DNA from: Candidatus Levyibacteriota bacterium
Lineage (GTDB): Bacteria; Patescibacteriota; Microgenomatia; Levybacterales; UBA12049
DNA length: 46,616 nt
Direction of reading: 5' to 3'
Assembly (NCBI GenBank): GCA_018061205.1
Contig: JAGOUP010000001.1
Location: 1 to 46,616 of the forward strand
Shown here piece after piece: positions 1-7,484 of the stretch; within the stretch, counting starts at the first letter, position 1, and each line of letters begins with the position of its first letter. The translations under genes and the position numbers were made by a program. A model generated the notes under the pieces. That model was given only the letters and a program-made list of their open reading frames with translations, was not told the origin of the DNA and did not search any database.

Positions 1-11
1 GTAGTTAAGGT

Positions 12-78
12 TGTCATCCTGAACTCGTTTCAGGATCTTTTTGTATGGACGAGATTCCGAAATAAATTCGGAATGACA
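12..78. repeat. Dispersed palindromic repeat (TCCTGAA family), full copy
   Basis: Starts TGTCATCCTGAAC, has a TCCTGAA/TTCAGGA hairpin followed by T5, and ends with the complementary GGAATGACA. Full or half copies of the same family occur at 6297-6395, 11472-11537, 19746-19812, 22418-22487, 24844-24869 and 27235-27261. The inner hairpin plus T-run resembles an intrinsic terminator reading rightward. The adenosyltransferase start codon follows 5 nt after the repeat. Confidence 0.85.
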
Positions 79-83
79 AAAAA

Positions 84-656
84 ATGAGTATCTACACTCG
101 TACCGGGGATAAAGGAAAAACAGGATTATTCAATGGCAAACGAGTTTTAAAATCACACAAGAGAGTAGACACATACGGAACGATCGATGAGTTGAATAGT
201 ACGATTGGGGTAGTTGTTGCACAAATCACAAATCACAAATCACAAATCACAAAAAAAGATATTGGAGCCTGGAATTTGGTACTTGGAATTTTGGTAGAGA
301 TTCAAAATGATTTATTAGACATTGGGTCAGCATTGGCATTTCCCTCCTCACCACCAGTGTATGGCTTGAAGAATCGAGCAGAGGAATTTGAAACAGTGAT
401 TGATGAGATGACAGAGAAAATGCCGACGCTTCAAAATTTTATCTTACCTGGTGGGGGAGTAGTAGGCGCTACTCTTCATCTGGCTAGAGTAGCGGCTCGA
501 AAAGCAGAGCGAAAAATAGTCGATTTGATGCAAAAAGAAGAAATAGATGAGCAAATCGTAAAATATATCAATCGTTTATCAGATCTTTTTTTCACCATGG
601 CCAGGTACACAAACATGGTGGAAAAACAAAAAGAAACCATTTGGAGAAAAAAATAA
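84..656 (+). CDS. Cob(I)alamin adenosyltransferase, PduO type
   Basis: Transfers the adenosyl group of ATP to cob(I)alamin to make adenosylcobalamin. The family N-terminus is clear (IYTRTGDKGKTGLFNG at residues 3-18, then VDTYGTIDELNS), as is the C-terminal ATP/cobalamin region (ILPGGG then LARVAARKAER). At 190 aa it has the usual PduO length. It contains an unusual low-complexity stretch around residues 46-57, encoded by four copies of the heptamer ACAAATC plus A7. No other cobalamin gene is in the window, so it probably serves salvage. No Shine-Dalgarno is seen; the start directly follows a palindromic repeat and the true promoter may lie outside the window. Function is sure from motifs; the cofactor user is unknown. 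Confidence 0.92.
   Translation: MSIYTRTGDKGKTGLFNGKRVLKSHKRVDTYGTIDELNSTIGVVVAQITNHKSQITKKDIGAWNLVLGILVEIQNDLLDIGSALAFPSSPPVYGLKNRAEEFETVIDEMTEKMPTLQNFILPGGGVVGATLHLARVAARKAERKIVDLMQKEEIDEQIVKYINRLSDLFFTMARYTNMVEKQKETIWRKK
221..257 (+). repeat. Heptanucleotide tandem repeat inside coding sequence
   Basis: Four perfect copies of ACAAATC at 221-248, followed by AC and A7 (251-257), inside the adenosyltransferase gene. Seven is not a multiple of three, so gain or loss of one unit would shift the frame. Confidence 0.9.
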
Positions 657-796
657 TATGCAAACGATAGAAACATGATAAAAAGGTAACCTATTCGTGT
701 GTAAAAACTGTAATGAAGAATCTCATGTATGAGTGGGGAATTAGTTGTTGGTGGGAAGCGTAACTCTTTGAAAAATTGCCTCTTGTTTGTCTTTTC

Positions 797-805
797 TGAT
801 ATCAT
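797..805 (+). promoter_or_regulatory. Extended -10 promoter element (TGATATCAT)
   Basis: TG-A-TATCAT ends 6 nt before the ATG at 812, the spacing seen at many genes in this window, implying a leaderless or near-leaderless message. Confidence 0.55.
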
Positions 806-811
806 ATATGT

Positions 812-1324
812 ATGGATGACCCAACGAAAAATCAACAGGTGTCCTCTTCTGCTCCGGTGTCATCATCACCTCCAGCAGTAGATGATACTGTCCAGGAAGG
901 CCAGGTAATAGAGCAGCCTATTTCACCACCAATCACACATCCCATTCCAACTCCTGAGTCAGTCGGAGGGATGAACAAGGAAATGGGTCCTATGGGGAGT
1001 GTAGAAGCGCCTTTGTCAGAGGTATTGCAACCGAGTGAACAAGCGCCTGTTTTGGAACAGGAAGTAGAAAAGGCAGGAGTAGAAGTCTCAAAAAATCCGG
1101 ATGTTCCTGATTTGACTATGCATGATCGAAATGCAGGTATTTCTCATGCTCCTGTTATTGCTCCAATTCCAACAGAGCCGAGTGGGGTTGTGGATATACA
1201 AATTACCAAAGAACAGGCTTTGGAGCAGGTAAAAGCCAACAAAAATCCCAAAAATTCAAAATCATGGTTAGTTATTGAGTTTTTAAAAATGGCACAAAGA
1301 AAACTGATGGGAGGGCATGATTGA
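812..1324 (+). CDS. Pro/Ser/Glu-rich disordered protein, coupled to TraG-like ATPase
   Basis: Not recognised as a known family. Residues 1-120 are low complexity, rich in Pro, Ser, Glu and Val, and likely disordered. There is no signal peptide and no membrane segment. The last 40 residues form a charged, probably helical tail (about ITKEQALEQVKANK to the end). Its stop TGA overlaps the start of the next gene (TGATG), so the two are translationally coupled and the product may be an accessory or adaptor of the membrane ATPase; that role is inference. A TGATATCAT -10 lies 6 nt before the start. Confidence 0.75.
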   Translation: MDDPTKNQQVSSSAPVSSSPPAVDDTVQEGQVIEQPISPPITHPIPTPESVGGMNKEMGPMGSVEAPLSEVLQPSEQAPVLEQEVEKAGVEVSKNPDVPDLTMHDRNAGISHAPVIAPIPTEPSGVVDIQITKEQALEQVKANKNPKNSKSWLVIEFLKMAQRKLMGGHD

Positions 1325-3678
1325 TGGATGTAACAGCACTGATTAGTATGCTTTTTGGGTCTTTTTTTGGCATTATTGCTCTCATTGGGCTTTTTTGGGG
1401 AGGAGGGTATATCTTTTTGTTGTGGTATCGAAATCGCCATAGGGAACATGATGCGCTCCATTCTGTCATGCTTCAAATCACTATTCCTCGTGAAAATGAA
1501 ATCAAAATTGATGCTGCAGAACAGCTCTTTGCATCATTTGCCTCACTCGCCAAACATAGTACCTTTCATTTTTTACACAATCAACCACATATGTCTTTTG
1601 AGATAGTTGGTATGCCAGGAGAAATTCATTTTTATGCCAATGTGCCGAAGAAATTACAAGACTTAGTGGAAAAACAAATCAATGGTGCGTATCCTGATGC
1701 GGATATCCAAGTAGTTACCCCTAAATCTGTACAGCACAAAGAATATGTATTAGGTGATGAGTACAATATCTTTTCAGAAACTGGCCATGTCGCCTTTGCC
1801 TCTATGAAACTTAGTGGGCCAGATTATGCACCGATCAAAATGTATAAAGATTTAGCGGTTGATCCATTGTCATCGATTACCTCGGTTCTAGCAAAAATGA
1901 CTGAAGGCGAAGGAGCAGCTATTCAGGTTATGGTATCCCCAGCAGGGGATCACTGGAAACATAAAGGAAAAGAATATTTATCCAAAACGAAAAAAACAGA
2001 AGCAAATCCTGAAACAGCACATTACAACTCTGATGCAAAAGAATTGGAAGCAATTGAAAGCAAACTTTCAAAGCCAGGATTCAATGTCGTTGTTCGTATT
2101 GTCGTTTCATCAAGCACTCATGAAGCAGCTGAAGCACATTTGAATAACATCGAAACGGCATTCTCCCAATTTTCAGGTATCAACTCATTTACGCATAACA
2201 AACATTTTTTCAAAAGTCTTTTTATGACTGATTTTATTTATCGCTATATGCCCATGAGAGGGCAGACATCAGTGCTTTCTAGCGAAGAATTAGCAACTAT
2301 TTTTCATCTTCCCAACAAAAGTATTACAACGCCAAATATTGTGTGGATGACGAGTAAAAGAGCACCTGCTCCTGCACAAATTCCGACGTCTGGCCTCTAT
2401 CTCGGTAAGAGTACCTATCGTGGTTTTTCAAAACCAGTATTTATGAATCTGACAGACAGAAGAAGACACATGTATATTATCGGCAAAACAGGTACAGGAA
2501 AATCCGAATTTTTGAAAGATATGATTATGCAGGATATTAATGAAGGAAAAGGTGTTGCAGTTATTGATCCTCATGGAGATTTGGTAGAAGATATTTTACC
2601 GATGATTCCAACACAGCGTGCAGAAGATGTGATTTTGTTTGATCCCTCAGATGTTGCCAGGCCTTTGGGTATCAATATGATTGAAGCCCAGACAGAGGAT
2701 CAAAAACATTTGATTACGACATCAGTTATCGGACTTATGTACAAGCTTTTTGATCCGAATAAAACAGGTATTATCGGTCCTCGTTTTGAACATGCTGTTA
2801 GAAATGCTATTTTGACAGTTATGGCAGAACCGGGGAGTACGTTTATCGAAGTCATGCGGGTTTTGACTGATCAGAATTTTGTACAGGAGATATTACCAAA
2901 AGTGCAAGATCCGATTATTAGACGTTATTGGACAGATCAAATTGCACAAACATCAGATTTCCACAAATCTGAAGTCCTTGATTACATCACATCCAAATTT
3001 GGTCGATTTGTGACCAATAAAATGATTCGAAATATTATTGGTCAGTCTGAAAGTGCCTTTTCATTCAGACAAGTTATGGATGAAGAAAAAATCTTGTTAG
3101 TAAATTTAGCTAAAGGAAAAATAGGAGAGGAAAATTCATCCTTTTTAGGTCTTATTTTGATTCCAAAATTGCTTGTTGCTGCGATGAGTCGACAGGACAT
3201 GCCCAAAGATCAACGAAAAGATTTCTTCCTTTATGTTGACGAGTTCCAAAATTTTGCTACTCCTGATTTTGCTCAGATTTTATCCGAAGCCCGAAAATAT
3301 AAATTGAATTTAGTTGTTGCCAATCAGTTTATCGGACAAATGGAAGAAGAAATCAAAAATGCTATTTTTGGAAACGTTGGTACGATCTGTTCATTCCGAG
3401 TGGGTGTGACTGATGCCAATTATCTCCAACACGAATTCCAACCAACATTCACTGAAGTTGATTTGATCAACATAGATAAATATAACAATTACATCAAAAC
3501 TATCGTGAATGAAGAACCTGTTCCTCCATTTTCACTTGATTTAACTCGTGATATGAGCAAAGAAGCAGAAAAAATAAATCCTCGAGTAGCAGAGCTGGTT
3601 CGTGAACTCTCACGTCTCAAATACGGTCGAGACGTCGCAGTAGTCGACGCCGAAATAACCCAACGCGCTCGGTTATAA
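1324..3678 (+). CDS. Membrane-anchored TraG/VirB4-type P-loop ATPase (T4SS-like)
   Basis: An N-terminal membrane helix (about residues 7-36) is followed by a 340-residue periplasm- or membrane-proximal region and then a RecA-like motor domain. Walker A is GKTGTGKS at about 387-394, followed by VIDPHGDL; Walker B is FFLYVDEFQNFA at about 635-646; NQFIGQ follows as in VirD4/TraG-type DNA pumps. The family powers DNA or protein transfer through type IV secretion-like channels. CPR genomes often carry such an ATPase without a full T4SS, and none of the other T4SS parts is here. The start is ATG 1324, which overlaps the upstream stop; TTG 1321 is one codon earlier. The substrate is unknown. Confidence 0.85.
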   Translation: MDVTALISMLFGSFFGIIALIGLFWGGGYIFLLWYRNRHREHDALHSVMLQITIPRENEIKIDAAEQLFASFASLAKHSTFHFLHNQPHMSFEIVGMPGEIHFYANVPKKLQDLVEKQINGAYPDADIQVVTPKSVQHKEYVLGDEYNIFSETGHVAFASMKLSGPDYAPIKMYKDLAVDPLSSITSVLAKMTEGEGAAIQVMVSPAGDHWKHKGKEYLSKTKKTEANPETAHYNSDAKELEAIESKLSKPGFNVVVRIVVSSSTHEAAEAHLNNIETAFSQFSGINSFTHNKHFFKSLFMTDFIYRYMPMRGQTSVLSSEELATIFHLPNKSITTPNIVWMTSKRAPAPAQIPTSGLYLGKSTYRGFSKPVFMNLTDRRRHMYIIGKTGTGKSEFLKDMIMQDINEGKGVAVIDPHGDLVEDILPMIPTQRAEDVILFDPSDVARPLGINMIEAQTEDQKHLITTSVIGLMYKLFDPNKTGIIGPRFEHAVRNAILTVMAEPGSTFIEVMRVLTDQNFVQEILPKVQDPIIRRYWTDQIAQTSDFHKSEVLDYITSKFGRFVTNKMIRNIIGQSESAFSFRQVMDEEKILLVNLAKGKIGEENSSFLGLILIPKLLVAAMSRQDMPKDQRKDFFLYVDEFQNFATPDFAQILSEARKYKLNLVVANQFIGQMEEEIKNAIFGNVGTICSFRVGVTDANYLQHEFQPTFTEVDLINIDKYNNYIKTIVNEEPVPPFSLDLTRDMSKEAEKINPRVAELVRELSRLKYGRDVAVVDAEITQRARL

Positions 3679-3753
3679 TCTTTTCTATTTGTCCTATTAG
3701 TCATATTGGTCTTATTCGTCTTATCTCTTTTAGTGGTAAATCCCAGGCTAATT

Positions 3754-3762
3754 TGTTATCAT
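3754..3762 (+). promoter_or_regulatory. Extended -10 (TGTTATCAT) of tRNA-Ile
   Basis: TG-T-TATCAT ends 9 nt before the 5' end of the mature tRNA sequence at 3772. Confidence 0.5.
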
Positions 3763-3771
3763 AGGAGGCAT

Positions 3772-3843
3772 GCGTCTGTAGCTCAGTGGTAGAGCGCTAC
3801 TCTTATAAAGTAGATGTCCTTGGTCCGAACCCAAGCAGACGCA
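3772..3843 (+). tRNA. tRNA-Ile (anticodon UAU)
   Basis: A complete cloverleaf folds by hand. The acceptor GCGTCTG pairs with CAGACGC. The D-arm is GCTC/GAGC with loop AGTGGTA. The anticodon stem CTACT/AGTAG encloses loop CTTATAA, giving anticodon UAU for AUA codons. The T-stem is CTTGG/CCAAG. The discriminator is A73, as in isoleucine tRNAs, and CCA is not encoded. The T-loop TCCGAAC has C where U55 is normally found. Most bacteria read AUA with a CAU tRNA modified to lysidine by TilS, so a genomic UAU anticodon is uncommon. Confidence 0.9.
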
Positions 3844-3845
3844 CT

Positions 3846-4829
3846 TTAATATCCTCTTTTTTTATCCACCAAATTCGGCAATTGTTTTTTATCCAGGTAG
3901 GCTTTCAGGTTTTCACAAAAAATATCGATGACACGGTTCATATATTCAGGTGTTGATCCAGAGGAGTGAGGGGTGATCAGGACGTTTTTCATATTCCACA
4001 AAGGACTCTTTTGAGATAGTGGTTCCTCTTCAAAAACATCCAATCCTGCTCCTGCAATCATTCCTATTTCCAAAGCTGCAATCAAATCTTTTTCTTCAGC
4101 TACTGGCCCGCGGCCAATGTTGATAAAATACGCAGTTTTTTTCATGTGTTGAAATTTCTGCATGTCAAAAAAGTGATGGGTGGCAGGAGTGAGGGGCATT
4201 GCATTGACGACAAAATCTGAACGTTTTAACATGATAGCTATATCTTTTTCCATAATCAGTTCATCAACATCATGATATTTTTTACTCGTATCTCGTACCA
4301 TAGCGATCACGTGCATTCCCAGTGCCTTTGCCAACTTTGCAATATGACTGCCAATTCTGCCCACTCCCGTAATACCGATTGTTTTTCCATACAGTTCTTG
4401 GATGGGATATTTCTGGTATGCATAGTCCCAGGTTTTTTTCTCTATTTGTGTTCTATGCAGTGTGTGAAACTGATGAGAGAACGTGAGCATAAAGGTCATG
4501 ACATGTTCAGCTATCGGAATAGGGTGGACACCTGAGGCATTGGTGATGATGATGTCATTGTTTATCAATTCTGAAGGCAATCCATTCACCCCAGCTGATG
4601 TTACTTGCATCCATTTCAGATTTTTTGCATAGGGTAGGGGAATAAGATTGATATTTGGTGTGATGACCATATCTACAGACTCCATTATTGTTTGAAGATT
4701 TTCAGTATCGTTGACTATTTGTATTTCGGATCCAGGGAGAACAGTTTTTATTTGTTCAAGATGCCTGTCTGTCACATCCATAATCGGCTTGAATTGAGGA
4801 TTCGTACTTTGAATAATAAGTATCTTCAT
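3846..4829 (-). CDS. D-isomer-specific 2-hydroxyacid dehydrogenase
   Basis: NAD(P)-dependent oxidation/reduction of a 2-hydroxy/2-keto acid in the cytosol. The Rossmann motif GVGRIG lies at residues 155-160 (GKTIGITGVGRIG). The catalytic triad is visible: Arg240 in NIGRGP, Glu268/269 in LDVFEEEPL and His288 in ITPHSSGSTP. Length is 327 aa, normal for the family. The start is ATG 4829: the alternative TTG at 4838 overlaps a TGATATAAT -10 element whose spacing fits only the ATG. It is a lone gene diverging from guaB. The exact substrate (glyoxylate, hydroxypyruvate, 3-phosphoglycerate or other) cannot be told; there is no C-terminal ACT domain, which argues against a long-form SerA. Confidence 0.9.
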   Translation of the reverse strand: MKILIIQSTNPQFKPIMDVTDRHLEQIKTVLPGSEIQIVNDTENLQTIMESVDMVITPNINLIPLPYAKNLKWMQVTSAGVNGLPSELINNDIIITNASGVHPIPIAEHVMTFMLTFSHQFHTLHRTQIEKKTWDYAYQKYPIQELYGKTIGITGVGRIGSHIAKLAKALGMHVIAMVRDTSKKYHDVDELIMEKDIAIMLKRSDFVVNAMPLTPATHHFFDMQKFQHMKKTAYFINIGRGPVAEEKDLIAALEIGMIAGAGLDVFEEEPLSQKSPLWNMKNVLITPHSSGSTPEYMNRVIDIFCENLKAYLDKKQLPNLVDKKRGY

Positions 4830-4837
4830 ATCAAACA

Positions 4838-4846
4838 ATTATATCA
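4838..4846 (-). promoter_or_regulatory. Extended -10 (TGATATAAT) of the dehydrogenase
   Basis: Reads TG-A-TATAAT on the minus strand and ends 8 nt before ATG 4829. Confidence 0.65.
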
Positions 4847-4865
4847 CCCTTAAGTATTCTTGTTC

Positions 4866-5013
4866 GTGGTTCCCGCCATTAGGAGCACGCGTGAAGAAAA
4901 TGCAACGACTGAGCGTTAAGAAAATGGAACATTTTTAGTGAAGAAGGAAGTATTTTTAGCGCGCGCACGCTGGCGAATGCTTTTGGTACTTTTACGCTAA
5001 AAGTACAAGAAAG
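4866..5013 (+). repeat. Dispersed structured intergenic repeat, copy A
   Basis: Starts GGTTCCCGCCATTAGGAGCA, contains GCGCACGCTGGCG and ends in a 9-bp hairpin, GTACTTTTA (4986-4994) with TAAAAGTAC (4998-5006). Homologous to 9557-9744 and 21448-21654. This copy lacks the internal GATAGGCGGAGCG...TCCGTC hairpin seen in the others. It fills the gap between the divergent dehydrogenase and guaB. Confidence 0.85.
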
Positions 5014-5029
5014 AAAAAATCTTTTACTC

Positions 5030-5058
5030 TTGACCCTTACTCTCTCTCATGATAAAGT
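5030..5058 (+). promoter_or_regulatory. guaB promoter
   Basis: TTGACC (5030-5035), a 17-nt spacer, then TGA-TAAAGT with the -10 at 5053-5058. The ATG at 5064 is only 5 nt after the -10. Confidence 0.7.
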
Positions 5059-5063
5059 AAGCT

Positions 5064-6287
5064 ATGGAAGACGTAGAGCACCACTTTCCCCAAGGCTTGA
5101 CGTTTGATGACGTCTTACTCACTCCTGGATATACAGATTTCTCACGCTCTGATATCTCTCTTTCTACAAAATTCACAAAAACCATTACACTTGATATCCC
5201 GTTTGTCTCATCGCCTATGGATACCGTGACAGAAAGTACTCTAGCGATTGCATTGGCAAAAATGGGTGGTATTGGGATTATTCATCGAAATTTATCTGTT
5301 GAAAGCCAAGCAGATGAAGTAGCAACAGTCAAAAAAGCAAACCTTCTTGTTGGTGCTGCTATTGGTGTATCAGCAGGTTTTGAGGAGAGAGCAGAGGCAT
5401 TGATGGCCGCAAAAGTTGATGTTTTGGTTATGGACTCAGCACATGGATATACAAAAACCATGATTGATGCAATCAAGCATGTAAAAAACAAATATGCATC
5501 ATTACAAATCATTGCTGGAAATATTGCGACATTTGATGGTGCTAAAGGACTAATTGAAGCGGGTGCCGATGCTTTACGTGTTGGCATGGGACCAGGTGCT
5601 ATTTGTACGACTCGTATAGTATCCGGTATGGGTGTTCCACAAGTAACTGCTATTTTAGAAACCCATAGAGCAGCAAAAAAATACGGAGTTCCTGTTATTG
5701 CTGATGGGGGACTCAAATATTCAGGTGACATGGTGAAAGCATTAGCAGCTGGTGCGTCAGCTGTTATGATGGGATCATTTTTTGCATCAACATTTGAAGC
5801 ACCAGGGCGAATTGTTACCCTAAAGCGAGAATTTGTCCCAAAGCGATTTTTGAGTGTTTTTGGTGGTGAAGAAAAAAAACTCCTCGAATCAAAAGAACAC
5901 CAAACAGAAAAAGATATTGAGCAAGTCGAAGAATCGATAGAAGGAGAAATCTATCAGTTTAAAGAATATAGAGGTATGGGTTCAGAAGGAGCGATGAAAA
6001 AAGGAGCCGATGTAAAATCAGAAGACGAATATCATGGAAAAAGCTATAAAGACAAAGTATTAGTAGCAGAAGGAGTGGAAGGATTTGTGCCGATCAAAGG
6101 AAGTGTCCAAGATGTGTTGGAACAGGCGATTGGTGGCATCAAATCAGGTATGTTTTATGTGGGTGCCAAAACTCTAGAAGAATTACAAGCAAAAGCAAAA
6201 TTTATCCAACTCACGCAAGCATCACTTACAGAAAGTCATCCTCACGATGTGCTGGTAACCAATCCAGGAAAAAGTTATAGTGGCTAA
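5064..6287 (+). CDS. guaB: IMP dehydrogenase lacking the CBS module
   Basis: Oxidises IMP to XMP with NAD+, the committed step to GMP; guaA follows 1.2 kb downstream. The TIM-barrel signatures are present: LTFDDVLL (12-19), SSPMDTVTE (49-57), the loop GPGAICTTRIVSGMGVPQ with catalytic Cys181, ADGGLKYSGD and YRGMGSEGAMKKG (302-314). Length is 407 aa against about 490 usual: the two CBS domains that normally follow the VKK near residue 90 are absent. There is an extra segment of roughly 40 residues, charged and Glu/Lys-rich, at about 251-295. In the mobile flap the usual Arg-Tyr dyad seems to read Glu322-Tyr323. GMP reductase also lacks CBS, but the catalytic loop, flap length and guaA context favour IMPDH. 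A leaderless promoter is present. Confidence 0.85.
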   Translation: MEDVEHHFPQGLTFDDVLLTPGYTDFSRSDISLSTKFTKTITLDIPFVSSPMDTVTESTLAIALAKMGGIGIIHRNLSVESQADEVATVKKANLLVGAAIGVSAGFEERAEALMAAKVDVLVMDSAHGYTKTMIDAIKHVKNKYASLQIIAGNIATFDGAKGLIEAGADALRVGMGPGAICTTRIVSGMGVPQVTAILETHRAAKKYGVPVIADGGLKYSGDMVKALAAGASAVMMGSFFASTFEAPGRIVTLKREFVPKRFLSVFGGEEKKLLESKEHQTEKDIEQVEESIEGEIYQFKEYRGMGSEGAMKKGADVKSEDEYHGKSYKDKVLVAEGVEGFVPIKGSVQDVLEQAIGGIKSGMFYVGAKTLEELQAKAKFIQLTQASLTESHPHDVLVTNPGKSYSG

Positions 6288-6296
6288 TTTTTTTAT

Positions 6297-6395
6297 TGTC
6301 ATCCTGAACTTGCTCCGCCTCGAAGTGGCCAGTCCCCTTGGGGGATTTCAGGATCTTTTTTACATTTAGATTCTTCGGTAAACCTCAGAATGACA
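6297..6395. repeat. Dispersed palindromic repeat with inner insertion
   Basis: TCCTGAA family copy just after guaB. The loop of the usual short hairpin is replaced by a roughly 35-nt GC-rich segment (GCTCCGCCTCGAAGTGGCCA and onward). The closing TTCAGGATC is followed by T6, so it may terminate guaB transcription. It ends CAGAATGACA. Confidence 0.75.
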
Positions 6396-6403
6396 AGTAT
6401 GAG

Positions 6404-7423
6404 CTACAAATAAGGCGTAAGTCCTGAAGATTTTATAAAACTACTTTCAAATGCAATTTTATTGCATGTTTCTAGTTGCTCTTCGGAGAGTATTGTTTGT
6501 TCTTTCAAGAATCGGAATTGTTTCCATAAATGTGCATCTTTGATTGTTTCTGGCCAGTCGGTATTGATTGTAAATAATACGTTGTGTTCTTTAAATTTTT
6601 GAAAAATAAATTTGAGCTCTTCAATATTTTCTACTGCTTTCGTTGCCAGATTGGAAAGTGGACAAATCTCAAGAACTATCTTTTTTTCACTGAGTACTTG
6701 CATGAGCTTTTCGTCTTTTGCAGCCAGAACTCCGTGACCGATTCTACTCGGATTGCCAAATTCGATAGCTTCCCACATATCATTTGCCGCTGTTACTTCG
6801 CCACTATGAATGGTGATTTCGAGTCCTTCTTTTCGCGCTTTATCAAACAGATCTTTATAGTCTTTGAGATGAAAATCAGGATTCGCAGGTCCTGCAACAT
6901 CGATTGCGATCACGCCTCGATTTTTATATTTGATCGCTTTTTCAACCAGGATTGCATTTTGTTCATAGGAAAATTCTCTGGCCATACAAAAGATGATACC
7001 GGCTGATAAATTTTCATATTCCAAAAGCGCTCGCTCCATACCATGAAGCATAGCCATAATGATATGATCCAAATCTAGTTCTGCATTATTATTGTGTTTC
7101 ATAGGATTCGTACGGAGCTCCATCAGGGTAATGCCATTTCTATAGCCCCCAGAAAAAATTTCATAGACTGCTTTTTCCAATGCATACGTTCCGGAGCTGA
7201 GTTTGTTTAAGAGGGGATGATAAATCTCATGAAGGTAGTCATCAAGGGACATTTTTCGATCCTCAGAGAGGGTTATATATTCAATAAATTCCTTATATTC
7301 TCGTTTTGGGAGTTTGAATCCTTGTGCATGGGCTATTTGCCAATAGACTGATGGATTGATTGCCGTAGATAAATGCGCATGGAGTTCTGCGAGAGGGAAT
7401 AGTGGATATTTGAGTGAGCGCAT
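6404..7423 (-). CDS. Adenosine deaminase-family protein
   Basis: Zinc-dependent deaminase of adenosine (or a related aminopurine nucleoside) to inosine, feeding purine salvage. Zinc ligands H15 and H17 (ELHAHL), HSGE, IGHG and the ligand Asp of NTDWP are in family order; length 339 aa is typical. Departures from classical Add are HSGE for HAGE, CPLSN for CPTSN, VAGPANP where AGDE-type residues bind substrate, and NTDWP for NTDDP, which loses the second Asp that contacts the purine. Metal and proton chemistry therefore look intact but substrate preference may differ. It diverges from guaA with 61 nt between. A TGGTAGACT -10 lies 6 nt before the ATG. Confidence 0.8.
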   Translation of the reverse strand: MRSLKYPLFPLAELHAHLSTAINPSVYWQIAHAQGFKLPKREYKEFIEYITLSEDRKMSLDDYLHEIYHPLLNKLSSGTYALEKAVYEIFSGGYRNGITLMELRTNPMKHNNNAELDLDHIIMAMLHGMERALLEYENLSAGIIFCMAREFSYEQNAILVEKAIKYKNRGVIAIDVAGPANPDFHLKDYKDLFDKARKEGLEITIHSGEVTAANDMWEAIEFGNPSRIGHGVLAAKDEKLMQVLSEKKIVLEICPLSNLATKAVENIEELKFIFQKFKEHNVLFTINTDWPETIKDAHLWKQFRFLKEQTILSEEQLETCNKIAFESSFIKSSGLTPYL

Positions 7424-7429
7424 GAGAGT

Positions 7430-7438
7430 AGTCTACCA
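7430..7438 (-). promoter_or_regulatory. Extended -10 (TGGTAGACT) of adenosine deaminase
   Basis: Minus-strand TG-G-TAGACT ends 6 nt before the start codon at 7423. Confidence 0.5.
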
Positions 7439-7449
7439 AACTTTTACTC

Positions 7450-7479
7450 TTGCTGCAATAAAAGAGCATATGTTACAAT
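7450..7479 (+). promoter_or_regulatory. guaA promoter
   Basis: TTGCTG (7450-7455), an 18-nt spacer, then TACAAT (7474-7479). The ATG at 7485 is 5 nt downstream and no Shine-Dalgarno is present. Confidence 0.65.
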
Positions 7480-7484
7480 AGCTC

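Noticed and set aside
476..835. 119-aa minus-strand frame
   Set aside because: Lies mostly antisense to the adenosyltransferase, with no promoter or recognisable domain; a shadow frame.
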